64,000 bases of DNA from Sphingobium sp. AP50 (GCF_900109095.1 NZ_FNYZ01000002.1:62001-126000), one strand, 5' to 3'. Shown: positions 9,872 to 20,098, numbered from the stretch's first letter. The notes: a model not told the origin generated them from the letters alone. A program made the numbers and translations.

Positions 9872-10981
9872 ATGACTCAGGCAGCAGCAAAACCCGCCCC
9901 CAAGGACTGGATTCTCGGCATTCACGCCTATGTGCCGGGCAAGGCCGCGACGGATGATGGCCGTCCGCTGATCAAGCTGTCCGCCAATGAAAATCCGCTC
10001 GGCACCGGCGCGGCCGCACGCGCGGCGCTGGTCGCAGCCACCGCCGATCTCGCCACCTATCCCGATCCGGGCGCAACGAAGCTGCGCGAAGCGATCGGCG
10101 CGGCGCACGGGCTTGATCCCGCGCGGATCATCTATGGCACCGGATCAGACGAACTGTTGCATATCGCCGCTTCCGCCTATGCCGGGCCCGGCGACGAAAT
10201 ATTGTTCATGCGCTATGGCTTTTCGGTCTATGACATCGCCGCCCGCCGCGTGGGCGCAACCCCGGTGGAGGCACCGGACGCCGACTATGCGACCGACGTG
10301 GACGCCCTGCTCGCCGCCGTGACGGAAAAGACCAAGGTCGTCTTCCTAGCCAACCCCAATAATCCGACCGGCACCATGACCAGCCGCGAAGAGATTGCGC
10401 GCCTGCACGCCGGGTTGCGCCCCGACATATTGTTCGTGCTGGATCAGGCCTATGCCGAATATCTGGACGCTGATGAGGATGATGGCGGGCTGGAACTAGC
10501 GCGGACTGCGTCCAATGTTTTTGTCACCCGCACCTTCTCCAAGATTTACGGTCTGGCTGCTGAACGCATCGGCTGGGGCTATGCCAGCGCCGATGTGATC
10601 GACATCCTCCACCGCATCCGTGCCCCCTTCAACGTGACGACCGCCGGGCAGGCCGCAGCCGTCGCAGCGATTGGCGACACGGCATGGGTCAAATCCAGCC
10701 GGACGCACAATGCCCGCTGGCGCGAATGGCTGGCCGGTGAAATCACCGCCCTGTCCAACCACGGCCTGCGCGTCGTGCCCAGCAAGACCAACTTTCTGTT
10801 GATCCTGTTCAATGGCAAGCTGACCGCCGAAGCGGCCATGAAGGGATTGTGGGACGAAGGCTATGCCACCCGCTGGCTGCCCGGACAGGGCCTGCCCAAC
10901 GGTCTGCGCATCACCATTGGCACCAAGGCGCAGACCCGCGCGGTGGCCAACAAGCTGCGCGCCATGGCGGAGTCGGCCTGA
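9872..10981 (+). CDS. hisC: histidinol-phosphate aminotransferase
   Basis: A fold-type I PLP aminotransferase of 369 residues. [11 protein letters not shown] at the N-terminus, [16 protein letters not shown] and the PLP-lysine segment [17 protein letters not shown] are all present. The enzyme converts imidazole-acetol phosphate to histidinol phosphate; in sphingomonads and Zymomonas this copy sits upstream of cyclohexadienyl dehydrogenase and can also transaminate aromatic oxo acids. The stop is only four bases from the tyrC start, so the two form an operon linking histidine and tyrosine/phenylalanine synthesis. ATG 9872 is chosen over an upstream TTG. Confidence 0.93.
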   Translation: MTQAAAKPAPKDWILGIHAYVPGKAATDDGRPLIKLSANENPLGTGAAARAALVAATADLATYPDPGATKLREAIGAAHGLDPARIIYGTGSDELLHIAASAYAGPGDEILFMRYGFSVYDIAARRVGATPVEAPDADYATDVDALLAAVTEKTKVVFLANPNNPTGTMTSREEIARLHAGLRPDILFVLDQAYAEYLDADEDDGGLELARTASNVFVTRTFSKIYGLAAERIGWGYASADVIDILHRIRAPFNVTTAGQAAAVAAIGDTAWVKSSRTHNARWREWLAGEITALSNHGLRVVPSKTNFLLILFNGKLTAEAAMKGLWDEGYATRWLPGQGLPNGLRITIGTKAQTRAVANKLRAMAESA

Positions 10982-10985
10982 CGCC

Positions 10986-11891
10986 ATGCTGCCTTTCGCT
11001 CGCGTCACCATCATCGGCCTGGGGCTGATCGGCTCTTCCCTCGCCCGCGCGATCCGGGCGGAGATGCCGACCGTGCGCGTCACCGGCCATGATGCCGATC
11101 CCGCCGTGCGCGAAATCGCCCGGCGCATCGACCTGTGCGACGACATTACCGACACGGCGGGTGCTTCGGTGACCGACGCCGATCTGGTCATCCTGTGCGT
11201 GCCCGTGCGCGCCATGGGTGCGGCGGCGGCCGAGATTGCCGACGATCTGCCCGCAGACGCGATCATCAGCGATGTCGGCTCCTGCAAGGCGGACGTGCTG
11301 GCACAGCTCAACGCCGCGCTGCCCGGCCGCAGGATCATCCCCGCCCATCCGGTTGCGGGCACGGAAAATAGCGGACCGGAGGCGGGCTTCGCCACCCTGT
11401 TCAAGGGCCGCTGGTCGATCGTCACGCCCCCCGCCGATGCCGATCCGGTCGCCGTCGAGCGCGTCGTCGAACTTTGGCGTCGCGTCGGCGCCGATGTCGA
11501 AACGATGGACCCCGCGCATCATGACATGGTGCTGGCGGTGACCAGCCATCTGCCGCATCTGATCGCCTACACCATCGTCGGCACGGCCAGCGATCTGGAA
11601 AATGTCACCCAGAGCGAGGTGATCAAATATTCGGCCGGCGGCTTCCGCGACTTTACCCGCATCGCCGCGTCGGACCCGACCATGTGGCGCGATGTGTTCC
11701 TGGCGAACAAGGATGCGGTGCTGGAAATGCTCCAGCGCTTTTCGGAGGATCTGTCGGCGCTCCAGCGCGCGATCCGCTGGAATGACGGCGAGGCGCTGTT
11801 CAACCTGTTCACCCGCACCCGCGCGATCCGCCGGTCGATCATCGAACAGGGGCAGGACGACGCAAAGCCGGACTTCGGCCGGTCGCACTGA
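10986..11891 (+). CDS. tyrC: prephenate/arogenate (cyclohexadienyl) dehydrogenase
   Basis: A 301-residue NAD(P)-dependent dehydrogenase that oxidatively decarboxylates prephenate or arogenate in tyrosine synthesis. The N-terminal Rossmann motif is VTIIGLGLIGSSLARAI, and the substrate-binding region carries the family motif HPVAGTENSGPEAG. A helical C-terminal dimerization domain follows (SAGGFRDFTRIAASDPTMWRDV). It lies immediately after hisC in the arrangement known from Zymomonas. It converges with plsC three bases beyond its stop. Confidence 0.92.
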   Translation: MLPFARVTIIGLGLIGSSLARAIRAEMPTVRVTGHDADPAVREIARRIDLCDDITDTAGASVTDADLVILCVPVRAMGAAAAEIADDLPADAIISDVGSCKADVLAQLNAALPGRRIIPAHPVAGTENSGPEAGFATLFKGRWSIVTPPADADPVAVERVVELWRRVGADVETMDPAHHDMVLAVTSHLPHLIAYTIVGTASDLENVTQSEVIKYSAGGFRDFTRIAASDPTMWRDVFLANKDAVLEMLQRFSEDLSALQRAIRWNDGEALFNLFTRTRAIRRSIIEQGQDDAKPDFGRSH

Positions 11892-11894
11892 TTC

Positions 11895-12596
11895 TCAGTT
11901 GAGGGCGTTGATCGCCGCATGGACGCGGATCTCCGCCTCCTTGCGATCGAGGCCCGCGGGCAGCATCTCGCCAACCTTGTAGGTGATCACGCCCGCCCGC
12001 TTCAGGAATTTGCCGCGCGGCGACACCCGGCCGCTGTTGATCGCGATCGGCACGACCGGCAGGCCCAGCAGACCGTAAAGCCCGGCAAAGCCCGACTTGA
12101 GCGGCGGCGATTCCCCATGGGGGACGCGCGTTCCTTCGGGGAAGAGGCAGATGGGCCGCCCCTGCGCCGTACGGTCCCGCGCCTCTGCACGCAGGGTACG
12201 CAGCGCGCTGGCACCGGCCGTACGTTCAATCGGGATCAGGCCGTAGCGGCGCGCGATCCCGCCCCAGAGCGGAATGTCGAACAATTCCCGTTTCGCGCCG
12301 ATCGCCGGCCGGTCGAGCAGGCAGAGCATGTCGATCGTCTCGAACATCGATTCATGCTTGACGATATACAGATAGGGACCGTGCGGCAGGTCGCCCTCCA
12401 CCACCACCCTCTGCCCCAATATCCAGCGGGCGCAGGCGCGATGGAAACGGCTCCAGCCCGTGGCGGTGCGCTGCACCGTCAACGGCGTGACCCAGCCGAA
12501 CAGCATCGCCCACAGCACGAAGAGCAAGCTGCCGCTGTAGAAGAGCGCCATGAAAATGAGGGAACGCAAGGCGGTGAGCATAGGACCTGTCTTCAA
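11895..12596 (-). CDS. plsC: 1-acyl-sn-glycerol-3-phosphate acyltransferase (PlsC family)
   Basis: A 233-residue membrane acyltransferase converting lysophosphatidate to phosphatidate. An N-terminal hydrophobic segment (about residues 11-36) is followed by the catalytic box KHESMFETID, which reads H-x4-E instead of the textbook H-x4-D; this variant is common in alphaproteobacterial PlsC. The second motif FPEGTR is intact. The start overlaps the ydcF stop by four bases, making it the last gene of the ftsE-ftsX-ydcF-plsC operon. Confidence 0.92.
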   Translation of the reverse strand: MKTGPMLTALRSLIFMALFYSGSLLFVLWAMLFGWVTPLTVQRTATGWSRFHRACARWILGQRVVVEGDLPHGPYLYIVKHESMFETIDMLCLLDRPAIGAKRELFDIPLWGGIARRYGLIPIERTAGASALRTLRAEARDRTAQGRPICLFPEGTRVPHGESPPLKSGFAGLYGLLGLPVVPIAINSGRVSPRGKFLKRAGVITYKVGEMLPAGLDRKEAEIRVHAAINALN

Positions 12597-13123
12597 ATAC
12601 CGATCAGCGCGGCAACCCGCCGCAGCAGATATTTATTATATTCGCGCAATAACATCCTGAGGCTGGGGCGGCTGGGCACCGCATCATAGACCAGCGTGAC
12701 GCGGGCGGGCAGCGCCTGGCGCAGTTCCAGCGCCGACCGGCGCATGTGCCAGTCAGTGGTGATCAGCCGCACCGTCTTGTAATCGCGCCGCTCCAGCCAG
12801 CGCGTCGTCTCGATCGCGTTGGACCGGGTGTCGATCGCTTCCCGACCCAGCGTGATGCAGCAACTGAACAATTGCTCCGGCGCCTTATATTCCGCCGCCA
12901 GTTCAACCGGCCGGACCGACCGGTCGACCCCGGAAATCAGCATCCGCTTGGCCGCGCCATCCTCCAGCAGGGCCAGGCCTCGGTCGATCCGCCCCGCCCC
13001 GCCGGTCAGCACGACGATCGCATCGGTCGGGCGCCCATCGAGCGGCTGGGGCAGAAAAATCGCGAACCAGGCAAAGCCCAGCATCCAGCCGAGCAGAATC
13101 ACGGAGAAGAGGCGAACGATCAT
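12593..13123 (-). CDS. YdcF/DUF218 family membrane-anchored protein
   Basis: A 176-residue protein with one N-terminal transmembrane helix (about residues 3-24) and a DUF218/YdcF domain: AIVVLTGGAGRIDRGLALLEDGAAKRMLISG, TRSNAIETTRW and ITTDWHMRRS. Family members (SanA, ElyC, YdcF) are linked to envelope integrity and lipid-carrier metabolism, though their chemistry is poorly known. ATGA overlaps join it to ftsX upstream and plsC downstream. Confidence 0.88.
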   Translation of the reverse strand: MIVRLFSVILLGWMLGFAWFAIFLPQPLDGRPTDAIVVLTGGAGRIDRGLALLEDGAAKRMLISGVDRSVRPVELAAEYKAPEQLFSCCITLGREAIDTRSNAIETTRWLERRDYKTVRLITTDWHMRRSALELRQALPARVTLVYDAVPSRPSLRMLLREYNKYLLRRVAALIGI

Positions 13124-14028
13124 AGCGATCGCCCCAGCGCTCGCAGCACGGTCCAGCGCGCAGTGAGCATCGCCAGTAGAACACCCAGCAGCGGCAAGGT
13201 CGCCAACACGATCCAGCCGCGCGTGTCGAGCGTCACGGCGCCCAGCAATTCGGACCCCATAGCCGTCAGGCGCAACCCGATCAGGACGATCACCAATATG
13301 GCGAAGGCGAAGCCCAATGCGCTGCCGAGAAAGGCATCGAGGCCTATGCGCCGCTGGAACAGGCGCGCAATCTGCACGTCGGTCGATCCCATCAGGTGCA
13401 GCACGTCGATAGTGGTGCGATGGCTGTCATGGGCGCCGCGTGCCGCCAGCACGACCACCGCCCCCGTGGCCAGGATCATCAGCAGAACGACCCCGGCGGC
13501 CAGCCAGCCGAGCGCACCCAGCAAACCCGCCAAAGGCAGGAGAAACGCCGCATGCGGTTCGATCCGCAGCTTGGGCGACAGGCCACCGAGCAGGCGACGC
13601 AGACGATCGACCTTGGCATCGGCATTGCCCGGTGTCAGCATGACATCGATCAGCGTCGGCACTGGCAGGTCGCCACTGGTCGCCGCATCGCCCAGCCAGG
13701 GCCGCAACTGATCGGCCAGCAACGCCGGATCGACCGGATCGGCCGCGCGAACCCCATCCGCCCCACGCAACGCCTGCAATGTGCGGGCAGCAAGCCGATC
13801 GCGCGCCTCCGCATCCGCTTCCACCACCTGCACGCTCGCCCGGCCGGCAAGGTCGGCGCTCATCGAACGGACCGCTGCCCCCAGACCAAGGCCGGCGGCG
13901 GCGGACAGCACGGTCAGGAACATCATGATCGCGATGATCCACGGCATCGGCCCGGCCACCCGGCCTTCGGGCAACAGGCGATGCCGCGCGGCCGCAGCCG
14001 CCTTGCGATTGGCATGGCCCGCCATCAT
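13120..14028 (-). CDS. ftsX: cell division protein FtsX
   Basis: A 302-residue permease-like subunit of the FtsEX complex, which controls periplasmic peptidoglycan hydrolysis at the septum. A transmembrane helix at about 28-50 is followed by a periplasmic domain (about 55-165) and a C-terminal bundle of three transmembrane helices, with the conserved cytoplasmic segment DVLHLMGSTDVQIARLFQRR. The start overlaps the ftsE stop by four bases. It is on the short side for the family but complete. Confidence 0.92.
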   Translation of the reverse strand: MMAGHANRKAAAAARHRLLPEGRVAGPMPWIIAIMMFLTVLSAAAGLGLGAAVRSMSADLAGRASVQVVEADAEARDRLAARTLQALRGADGVRAADPVDPALLADQLRPWLGDAATSGDLPVPTLIDVMLTPGNADAKVDRLRRLLGGLSPKLRIEPHAAFLLPLAGLLGALGWLAAGVVLLMILATGAVVVLAARGAHDSHRTTIDVLHLMGSTDVQIARLFQRRIGLDAFLGSALGFAFAILVIVLIGLRLTAMGSELLGAVTLDTRGWIVLATLPLLGVLLAMLTARWTVLRALGRSL

Positions 14029-14735
14029 GGCCGTTCCTGCGAACGCGGCGGGAAACGCAGCGTGCCGGTGGGATCGGCCAGCCGCCCCTTGTCCAGCTTC
14101 ATCATCTGCGCGCCCTTCACCTGCGCGATCAGCGGCAGGTCATGGGTGGCGACGACGATCGTGGTGCCAAGGCGATTGAGCGCTTCGAACAGGGTCATCA
14201 GACGACGCGCCATGTCCGCGTCGACGTTGCCGGTTGGTTCGTCGGCCACCAATATTTCGGGGCGACCGATCACGGCGCGGGCAATCGCGACACGCTGCTG
14301 CTCCCCACCGGACAAGGTCGCCGGGCGCGCATCACCACGATCGCCCAGCCCCACCCAGTTGAGCATTTCCGCCACCGGCGCGTCGATCTCGCTTTCCTCC
14401 ATGCCCGCGACCCGCAGTGGCAGCGCGATATTGTCATAAGCGGATAGATGCGGGACGAGGCGGAAGTCCTGGAAGACGACGCCGATACGACGGCGAAAGC
14501 CGGGCAGTCGCTTGCGTGGCAACGTCACAACGTCTTCGTCGAACAGGCGAATGACGCCCCGGCTGGGTCGCTGGGCGAGGTAGAGCAATTTGAGCAGCGA
14601 CGTCTTGCCCGCGCCCGAAGCGCCGGTCAGGAAATAAAAGCCGCCGCCGGCCAGCGAAAAGCTGACGTCGGACAGGGTTTCGCTGTCCAGACCATAGCGC
14701 AGGCCAACATTTTCGAACTGCACGATGGCCGACAT
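14025..14735 (-). CDS. ftsE: cell division ATP-binding protein FtsE
   Basis: A 236-residue ABC ATPase that powers FtsX. The Walker A is GASGAGKTSLLKL, the Q-loop region VVFQDFRLVPHLSAYDN, the ABC signature LSGGEQQRVAIARA, Walker B ILVADEPTGNVD, and the H-loop ATHD. It is the first gene of the minus-strand ftsE-ftsX-ydcF-plsC operon and is divergent from a zinc-ribbon protein, with 166 bases between them that must hold both promoters. Confidence 0.95.
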   Translation of the reverse strand: MSAIVQFENVGLRYGLDSETLSDVSFSLAGGGFYFLTGASGAGKTSLLKLLYLAQRPSRGVIRLFDEDVVTLPRKRLPGFRRRIGVVFQDFRLVPHLSAYDNIALPLRVAGMEESEIDAPVAEMLNWVGLGDRGDARPATLSGGEQQRVAIARAVIGRPEILVADEPTGNVDADMARRLMTLFEALNRLGTTIVVATHDLPLIAQVKGAQMMKLDKGRLADPTGTLRFPPRSQERP

Positions 14736-14901
14736 GTCTGAAATCTGGCGCCTCTGCGCTCCCTGCGTCCCGAAGCCGCAGCCATGGCACAGCGGGCAGG
14801 GCGACGTAAAGCCCGCGCCACGCGATCAGGCGAGTCGCATTGCATCGCATGTCGGATTGTTGCCGCTTGCGCGCGAGTCCCTGCCATGCCTATGAAGCGA
14901 A

Positions 14902-15744
14902 ATGATCCTGGTGTGCCCCAATTGCGCGACCCGTTATGTCGTCCCCGACAGCGCCGTAGGCCAGAATGGCCGCCAGGTCCGCTGCGCGGCCTGCAAACAT
15001 AGCTGGTTCCAGGAACCCGCCGTCCTGCCCCCGCGCGAAGAAGCGCCGGTCAGCGCGGCCGCGCCCGTTGCCGTCGCCCCGGAGCAACCACCGGCACCCC
15101 CGCCGCCTGCACCGGCCGTCGCAGCCGACATTCCGGTGGCGCCACCCGAGCCGGAAGCCGAACCGGCACCCGTGGCGGAGGGCGCACCGGAAGAGGCACA
15201 AGCCGTGCCGCCCCCCGCCAGCGCCGCTCCGTTCGACAATCGTTTCGACGACATCTATGCCGGTGCGCCGGTCGATCCGGTACAGGAAAGCCATTTCGCG
15301 CCCGCGCCGCCCTTCAAGCCACGCCGCAATCCGATCAAATTGTGGACTTATGCAGCCGCGACCTTCTTCCTGCTCGTGGCAGCGGCGGGTGGCGCGCTCT
15401 ATTATTTCGGCCCGCCCAGCTGGATGGTCGCCATGGGTATCGTCCCGGAAGAAGGCGACCCGGACCTGCTCTTCTATCTGTCCAAGCCCGCCGAGCGCCG
15501 CAAGCTGCCGACCGGCGAGGAATATTTCGCATTCGGCGCGCGGATCGTGAACAGCGGCGCACAGACGCTGCCCGTGCCGCCAGTGCTGGTGCAACTGCGC
15601 GACCGGCAGAACCGGCTGGTGTTCAGCTGGACGACGAAAGCGGACAAGAGCCGACTGAAGCCCGGCGAGGAAGCGTCGATCAACGAAAGCCGGATCGACA
15701 TTCCCAAAAATGCCGAGAATCTTTCGCTGACTTTTGTGCCCTGA
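14902..15744 (+). CDS. MJ0042-type zinc-ribbon single-pass membrane protein
   Basis: A 280-residue protein. The N-terminal zinc ribbon has two CxxC pairs ([10 protein letters not shown] and CAACKHSW). A long Pro/Ala/Glu-rich low-complexity linker covers about residues 45-135. One transmembrane helix lies near 150-170 ([21 protein letters not shown]). The C-terminal DUF3426-like beta domain (about 185-280) would be periplasmic. The layout suggests a cytoplasmic metal-binding head tethered to a periplasmic domain; function unknown. It is divergent from ftsE, a placement conserved in sphingomonads as far as I recall. Confidence 0.85.
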   Translation: MILVCPNCATRYVVPDSAVGQNGRQVRCAACKHSWFQEPAVLPPREEAPVSAAAPVAVAPEQPPAPPPPAPAVAADIPVAPPEPEAEPAPVAEGAPEEAQAVPPPASAAPFDNRFDDIYAGAPVDPVQESHFAPAPPFKPRRNPIKLWTYAAATFFLLVAAAGGALYYFGPPSWMVAMGIVPEEGDPDLLFYLSKPAERRKLPTGEEYFAFGARIVNSGAQTLPVPPVLVQLRDRQNRLVFSWTTKADKSRLKPGEEASINESRIDIPKNAENLSLTFVP

Positions 15745-15754
15745 TCCCGATCGG

Positions 15755-16660
15755 TCAGGGATAGCTGACCGTCTTGGGCCGCCCCTGCGGGATCGGAATA
15801 AACTCCTGATCGTCACCGGGGATCAGCGGGAAGCGCATTGCGTCCCAATCCTCGCGGGCCTGCATCAGCCGTTCCGGCGTCGAGGCAACGAAATTCCACC
15901 AGACATGGCGCGGCGAGGTGAAAGCCTCTCCGCCGCATAGCACGACCCGGCCGCCATCGACGCTCATCAACGTCGCCGAAACACCAGGACGCAGGACATA
16001 GAGTGTCTGCGGCGCCAGCAGCAGCCCGTCGAGTGCTGCGTCCCCGCCCGACACATAGAGCGCCCGCTCATCCGCCGACGGATCGATAGCGATCCGCCCG
16101 CCCGGTGCGAGCTGGATATCGGCATAGATGGTGTGGGCATAGGTCGTCACAGGCGAAGTCGCGCCCCAGAGCGACCCCATGATGACCCGCGCACGCACCG
16201 CGCCATCCTCGATCACGGGCAGGCCGCCTTCGCTGACATGTTCGAAGGCCGGGTCCATCTCCTCGAACCGGTCGGGCAAAGCGAGCCAGGTCTGGATCGC
16301 GGAGAGTTTCGACAGTTTCGCGCGATCCTCGTCCGGCGAGCGCTCGCTATGGACGATGCCCTTGCCCGCCGTCATCAGATTGACCGCGCCCGGCTCGATC
16401 AGTTGCTCGGTGCCCAGCGAATCCCGGTGGAGAAAGCTGCCTTCATACATATAGGTGACGGTGGCGAGGTTGATATGCGGGTGGGGCCGCACGTCGATCC
16501 CCTGCCCCGCCCCGATCTTCGCCGGGCCGGCCTGATCGAAGAAGATGAAGGGGCCGACCATGGTCCGTCCCTTCACCGGCAGCGACCGATGCACCTTGAA
16601 ATCACCCAGATCATGGGTGGTCGGTGTGATCGCCTGAATGATGAAATCGTCCGGCGTCAT
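15755..16660 (-). CDS. pirin family protein
   Basis: A 301-residue bicupin. Iron ligands of the first cupin are visible in RPHPHINLATVTYMYEG and KGIVHSERSP, and the N-terminal KVHRSLPVKGRTMVGPFIFFDQ is typical of pirins. Some homologues act as quercetin 2,3-dioxygenases or redox-sensing regulators; the role here is unproven. The start overlaps the bolA stop by four bases (ATGA). Confidence 0.9.
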   Translation of the reverse strand: MTPDDFIIQAITPTTHDLGDFKVHRSLPVKGRTMVGPFIFFDQAGPAKIGAGQGIDVRPHPHINLATVTYMYEGSFLHRDSLGTEQLIEPGAVNLMTAGKGIVHSERSPDEDRAKLSKLSAIQTWLALPDRFEEMDPAFEHVSEGGLPVIEDGAVRARVIMGSLWGATSPVTTYAHTIYADIQLAPGGRIAIDPSADERALYVSGGDAALDGLLLAPQTLYVLRPGVSATLMSVDGGRVVLCGGEAFTSPRHVWWNFVASTPERLMQAREDWDAMRFPLIPGDDQEFIPIPQGRPKTVSYP

Positions 16661-16947
16661 CCCTCTTCCCCGGGGGCGCGGGCCTTGATCGCCAAGGCAT
16701 GCACCTTGTCCCGCAACAGGTCGGCCAGCGCGGCATTGACCAGACGCTGGCGCCCGACGCGGCTTTGCCCCGCAAAGCGATCGGCCACGATCTCGACCGT
16801 GAAATGGCTTTCCCCCGACCCGTCATGGCCGGCATGGCCACGATGCTTTTCGCTGTCGTCGATGACGGCAAGATGGGCTGGCGACAGGGCGGCGCGCAGG
16901 CGCGCCTCGATTTCGGTGGCAACGGGGCCTTTGAGGTCGGTGGTCAT
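16657..16947 (-). CDS. bolA: BolA family protein
   Basis: A 96-residue class II KH-like fold protein. The FTVEIVADRFAGQSRVGRQRLVNAALADLL core and VHALAIKARAP end match BolA. Such proteins partner monothiol glutaredoxins in Fe-S handling. ATG 16947 (MTTDLKGP) is chosen; the open frame upstream to 17169 has no family similarity and overlaps the divergent J-domain gene. It carries a His/Gly-rich insert (EKHRGHAGHDGSGESH) containing the metal-ligand region. Confidence 0.9.
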   Translation of the reverse strand: MTTDLKGPVATEIEARLRAALSPAHLAVIDDSEKHRGHAGHDGSGESHFTVEIVADRFAGQSRVGRQRLVNAALADLLRDKVHALAIKARAPGEEG

Positions 16948-16992
16948 ATTGCCTATATAGGCTGCTTTGCCAGCCATGCCATCAGGACAATC

Positions 16993-17610
16993 TTGAGCAC
17001 CGACCCGTTTTCGAACCGCCGTTTCAACCGTTTCCATGGCCGCGTGGAAAGCGACCGACCGTGCGCCGTGCCCGGATGCCCCGAGCCGGGGGAATTTCGC
17101 GCGCCGTTGGAAGAAGGCAATCGATCGAACCATGAAGGGCCGCGCTGGCGCTGGTTCTGCCTGGATCATGTCCGCGCCTTCAATCAGGGCTATAATTTCT
17201 TTACCGGCATGAGCGCGGAGGAAATCGCCGCCGCCCAGCGCCCCTATGCCGGCTGGGAGCGGGAAACACGCGCCTTCTCCTCAAACGCCACCAGTCCGCC
17301 GCCCAAATGGTCCGACTTTCAGGACCCGCTGGACGCGATCGGCGCCAAGTTTCGCGAACGGGTGGCCAAAGCGCGAGCCGAGAACCAGATGCGGCAGGAC
17401 GGACAATTTCTGTCGGCCGAGGATCGCAAGGCGCTGTCGACGATGGAATTGTCGATCGACGCCGATCGCAAGGCGCTGCGCAGCCGCTATACCGAATTGC
17501 TCCGCCGCTATCACCCGGATCATAACGGCGGCGATCGCAGCCATGAAAGCGCCTTGCAGGCCGTGATCGAAGCCTATGGCCATTTGCGCAAGGCGGCCGC
17601 TTTCGCCTGA
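16993..17610 (+). CDS. J-domain (DnaJ-like) protein
   Basis: A protein of about 205 residues. The N-terminal part carries two CxxxxC-like positions (CAVPGCPEPGEF and FCLDHVRAFN) suggestive of a small zinc-binding fold. The C-terminal J domain has the diagnostic YTELLRRYHPDHNGGDR (HPD motif) that stimulates Hsp70 ATPase. TTG 16993 is chosen because the family N-terminus (FNRFHGRVE) begins shortly after it; GTG 17044 is an alternative. An Hsp70-like gene follows 66 bases downstream, making a plausible chaperone pair. Confidence 0.82.
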   Translation: MSTDPFSNRRFNRFHGRVESDRPCAVPGCPEPGEFRAPLEEGNRSNHEGPRWRWFCLDHVRAFNQGYNFFTGMSAEEIAAAQRPYAGWERETRAFSSNATSPPPKWSDFQDPLDAIGAKFRERVAKARAENQMRQDGQFLSAEDRKALSTMELSIDADRKALRSRYTELLRRYHPDHNGGDRSHESALQAVIEAYGHLRKAAAFA

Positions 17611-17676
17611 TGCGGCCTTGCATAGACGGCCTCCCATTGTCATAGCGCCCGGCCCTCAAATCCCGGAGACAAGATC

Positions 17677-18969
17677 ATGCAACAGACCGCGCGTGCGCTG
17701 GGGCTGGATTTCGGCACGACCAACAGTGTCGCCGCACTGGCGAATGGCGGAGAGTCGCAACTGGTCAGCTTCGCGGGCAAGCAGGCGACCGGCGATGTGT
17801 TCCGCTCGGCCCTGTGCTTCTGGCATGACAGCGATGTGAAGGGCGGCATGGCGCATGAGGCGGGGCCATGGGCGATCGCAGAATATCTGGAATTTCCCGA
17901 AGACAGCCGTTTCATCCAGTCGTTCAAGTCGGTTGTTGCCAGCCCGATCTTCGAAACCGCCAATGTGTTCGAGAAACGATTCCGGTTCGAGGAACTGGGA
18001 CAGATGTTCCTGGGCAAGATGATCGACCATGCTGGTGGCATGCTCGACCGTCGACCCGAACGGATCGTCGTCGGCCGACCGGTCGAATATGCCGGCGCCC
18101 GCCCGGATGAGGCGCTAGCGCGAAAGCGCTATGACTCCATGTTCGGCAGCTTCGGCAGCGAGGTGCATTATGTCTATGAGCCGCTGGGCGCTGCATTCAG
18201 CTACGCCAGTCGGCTGACCGAAGCGGCCACGATCCTTGTTGCCGATTTCGGCGGTGGCACCAGCGACTTTTCGCTGGTTCGGGTCGAAGCGCCGGGCGCA
18301 GCGCGGCGTTGCGTGCCGCTGGGATCGGTCGGCATCGGCCTTGCCGGCGACCGGTTCGATTATCGCATCGTCGATCATCTGGTGCTGCCGATGCTGGGCA
18401 AGGGCGGCAGTTACGAGAGTTTCGGCAAGCAATTGGAGATACCGCGCAGCTATTTCGCCGATTTTGCGGACTGGTCGCGCCTTGCCCTGATGCGCAACCG
18501 GCGGACGATGGACGAACTGGCCCGTCTGCAAAAGGCGGCGAAGGATCCGGTCGCGATCGGCCGGATGATCACGGTCATCGAAAAGGAACTGGGCTATCCG
18601 CTCTATGACGCGGTCGGCGCCCTGAAACGCGCCCTGTCCGATGCGGAAAGCGCCAGCTTCCGCTTTTCCGGCGGTGGGATCGATATCGAGCAGACGGTAT
18701 CGCGCGCCGATTTCGAAAGCTGGATCGCGCCCGACATCGCCCGAATCGAAGAGACGGTGGACCGGGCGCTGAGCAAGGCCGGAGTGACGCCTGATACTAT
18801 CGACCGGGTTTTCCTGACCGGGGGATCGTCGCTGATTCCGGCAATCCGGCGCATCTTCCGCCAGCGTTTCGGCGATGATCGCATCGCTACCGGTGGCGAA
18901 CTCACCTCCATTGCCCATGGACTGGCCCTGATCGGCGAGGAGGCCAATTTGGCGGAATGGGCGGCTTGA
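17677..18969 (+). CDS. Hsp70 family protein (YegD-like)
   Basis: A 430-residue Hsp70-type ATPase that contains the actin-fold nucleotide-binding domain (GLDFGTTNSVAAL, the second phosphate loop VADFGGGTSDFSLV, and FLTGGSSLIPAIRRIF) but lacks the canonical substrate-binding domain, as in E. coli YegD. ATG 17677 has GGAG eight bases upstream. The preceding gene encodes a J-domain protein, its likely co-chaperone. Confidence 0.88.
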   Translation: MQQTARALGLDFGTTNSVAALANGGESQLVSFAGKQATGDVFRSALCFWHDSDVKGGMAHEAGPWAIAEYLEFPEDSRFIQSFKSVVASPIFETANVFEKRFRFEELGQMFLGKMIDHAGGMLDRRPERIVVGRPVEYAGARPDEALARKRYDSMFGSFGSEVHYVYEPLGAAFSYASRLTEAATILVADFGGGTSDFSLVRVEAPGAARRCVPLGSVGIGLAGDRFDYRIVDHLVLPMLGKGGSYESFGKQLEIPRSYFADFADWSRLALMRNRRTMDELARLQKAAKDPVAIGRMITVIEKELGYPLYDAVGALKRALSDAESASFRFSGGGIDIEQTVSRADFESWIAPDIARIEETVDRALSKAGVTPDTIDRVFLTGGSSLIPAIRRIFRQRFGDDRIATGGELTSIAHGLALIGEEANLAEWAA

Positions 18970-19055
18970 TCCGCGCAGCAACTGCCGCCACTCTATCGAC
19001 ACGCCCTTCAAATTTGGGTTAGGGCGCGATTGACTCGCAGAAAGATGACGACCCG

Positions 19056-20063
19056 ATGACCGATATTTCCAACGTCCAGCCCGATACCCGCGCCGAAACT
19101 CTGCTGGAGGCACCCGATCGCGAAGTGGACGCACGCGAAGTCTTCGGCATCGATGTCGACATGAAGATTCCGGCCTTTTCTCAGGCCGATGAACGTGTGC
19201 CCGATCTGGACCCTGCCTATGTGTTCGATGCGGACACCACTCTCGCGATCCTCGCAGGCTTTGCCTATAATCGCCGCGTCATGGTGCAGGGCTATCATGG
19301 CACCGGCAAGTCGAGCCATATCGAACAGATTGCCGCACGCCTGAAATGGCCGTGCATCCGCATCAACCTCGACGCGCATATCAGCCGTATCGATCTGGTT
19401 GGCCGCGACGCCATCGTGTTGCAGGACGGGCAGCAGGTGACGCAGTTCAAGGAAGGCCTGCTTCCCTGGGCGTTGCAGCGCCCGGTCGCGCTGGTGTTCG
19501 ACGAATATGATGCCGGCCGCCCGGACGTGATGTTCGTGATCCAGCGCGTGCTGGAAACGGACGGCAAGATGACGCTGCTCGACCAGAATCGCGTGATCCG
19601 CCCGAACCCGCATTTCCGCCTGTTCGCGACCGCCAACACCGTGGGTCTGGGCGATACGACCGGCCTCTATCATGGCACGCAGCAGATCAATCAGGGTCAG
19701 ATGGACCGCTGGAATCTGGTGGTGGCGCTGAACTATCTGCCCGCCGCGACCGAGGCGCAGGTGGTGCTGGCCAAGTCCGGCGAATATGATCATGAGGGCG
19801 GCCGCAAGGAAGTCGAGAATATGATCAAGGTCGCCGAACTGACGCGGCAGGGCTTCATCAATGGCGATATCTCGACCGTCATGTCGCCGCGCACCGTGAT
19901 CAGCTGGGCGCAGAATGCGCTGATCTTCAAGAATGTCGGCTTTGCCTTCCGCCTCTCCTTCCTCAACAAATGCGATGAGGCGGAGCGGGCACTGGTCGCC
20001 GAATATTATCAGCGCGTGTTCGGGAAGGATCTTCCCGAGAGCGTGGCGAGCCGGGCGAACTGA
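19056..20063 (+). CDS. cobS: CobS-type cobaltochelatase AAA+ subunit
   Basis: A 335-residue AAA+ ATPase. N-terminal [26 protein letters not shown] is the CobS hallmark; Walker A is [14 protein letters not shown], Walker [12 protein letters not shown], and sensor 1 lies in [13 protein letters not shown]. With CobT it powers cobalt insertion by CobN in aerobic cobalamin synthesis. No other cob genes are nearby. In alphaproteobacteria CobS/CobT pairs are often retained away from the B12 cluster and may have additional chelatase-like roles, so the biochemical partner is uncertain. Confidence 0.92.
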   Translation: MTDISNVQPDTRAETLLEAPDREVDAREVFGIDVDMKIPAFSQADERVPDLDPAYVFDADTTLAILAGFAYNRRVMVQGYHGTGKSSHIEQIAARLKWPCIRINLDAHISRIDLVGRDAIVLQDGQQVTQFKEGLLPWALQRPVALVFDEYDAGRPDVMFVIQRVLETDGKMTLLDQNRVIRPNPHFRLFATANTVGLGDTTGLYHGTQQINQGQMDRWNLVVALNYLPAATEAQVVLAKSGEYDHEGGRKEVENMIKVAELTRQGFINGDISTVMSPRTVISWAQNALIFKNVGFAFRLSFLNKCDEAERALVAEYYQRVFGKDLPESVASRAN

Positions 20064-20098
20064 ATGTTCGCCCTGCCTCCATGGCGGGAAGACAAAAC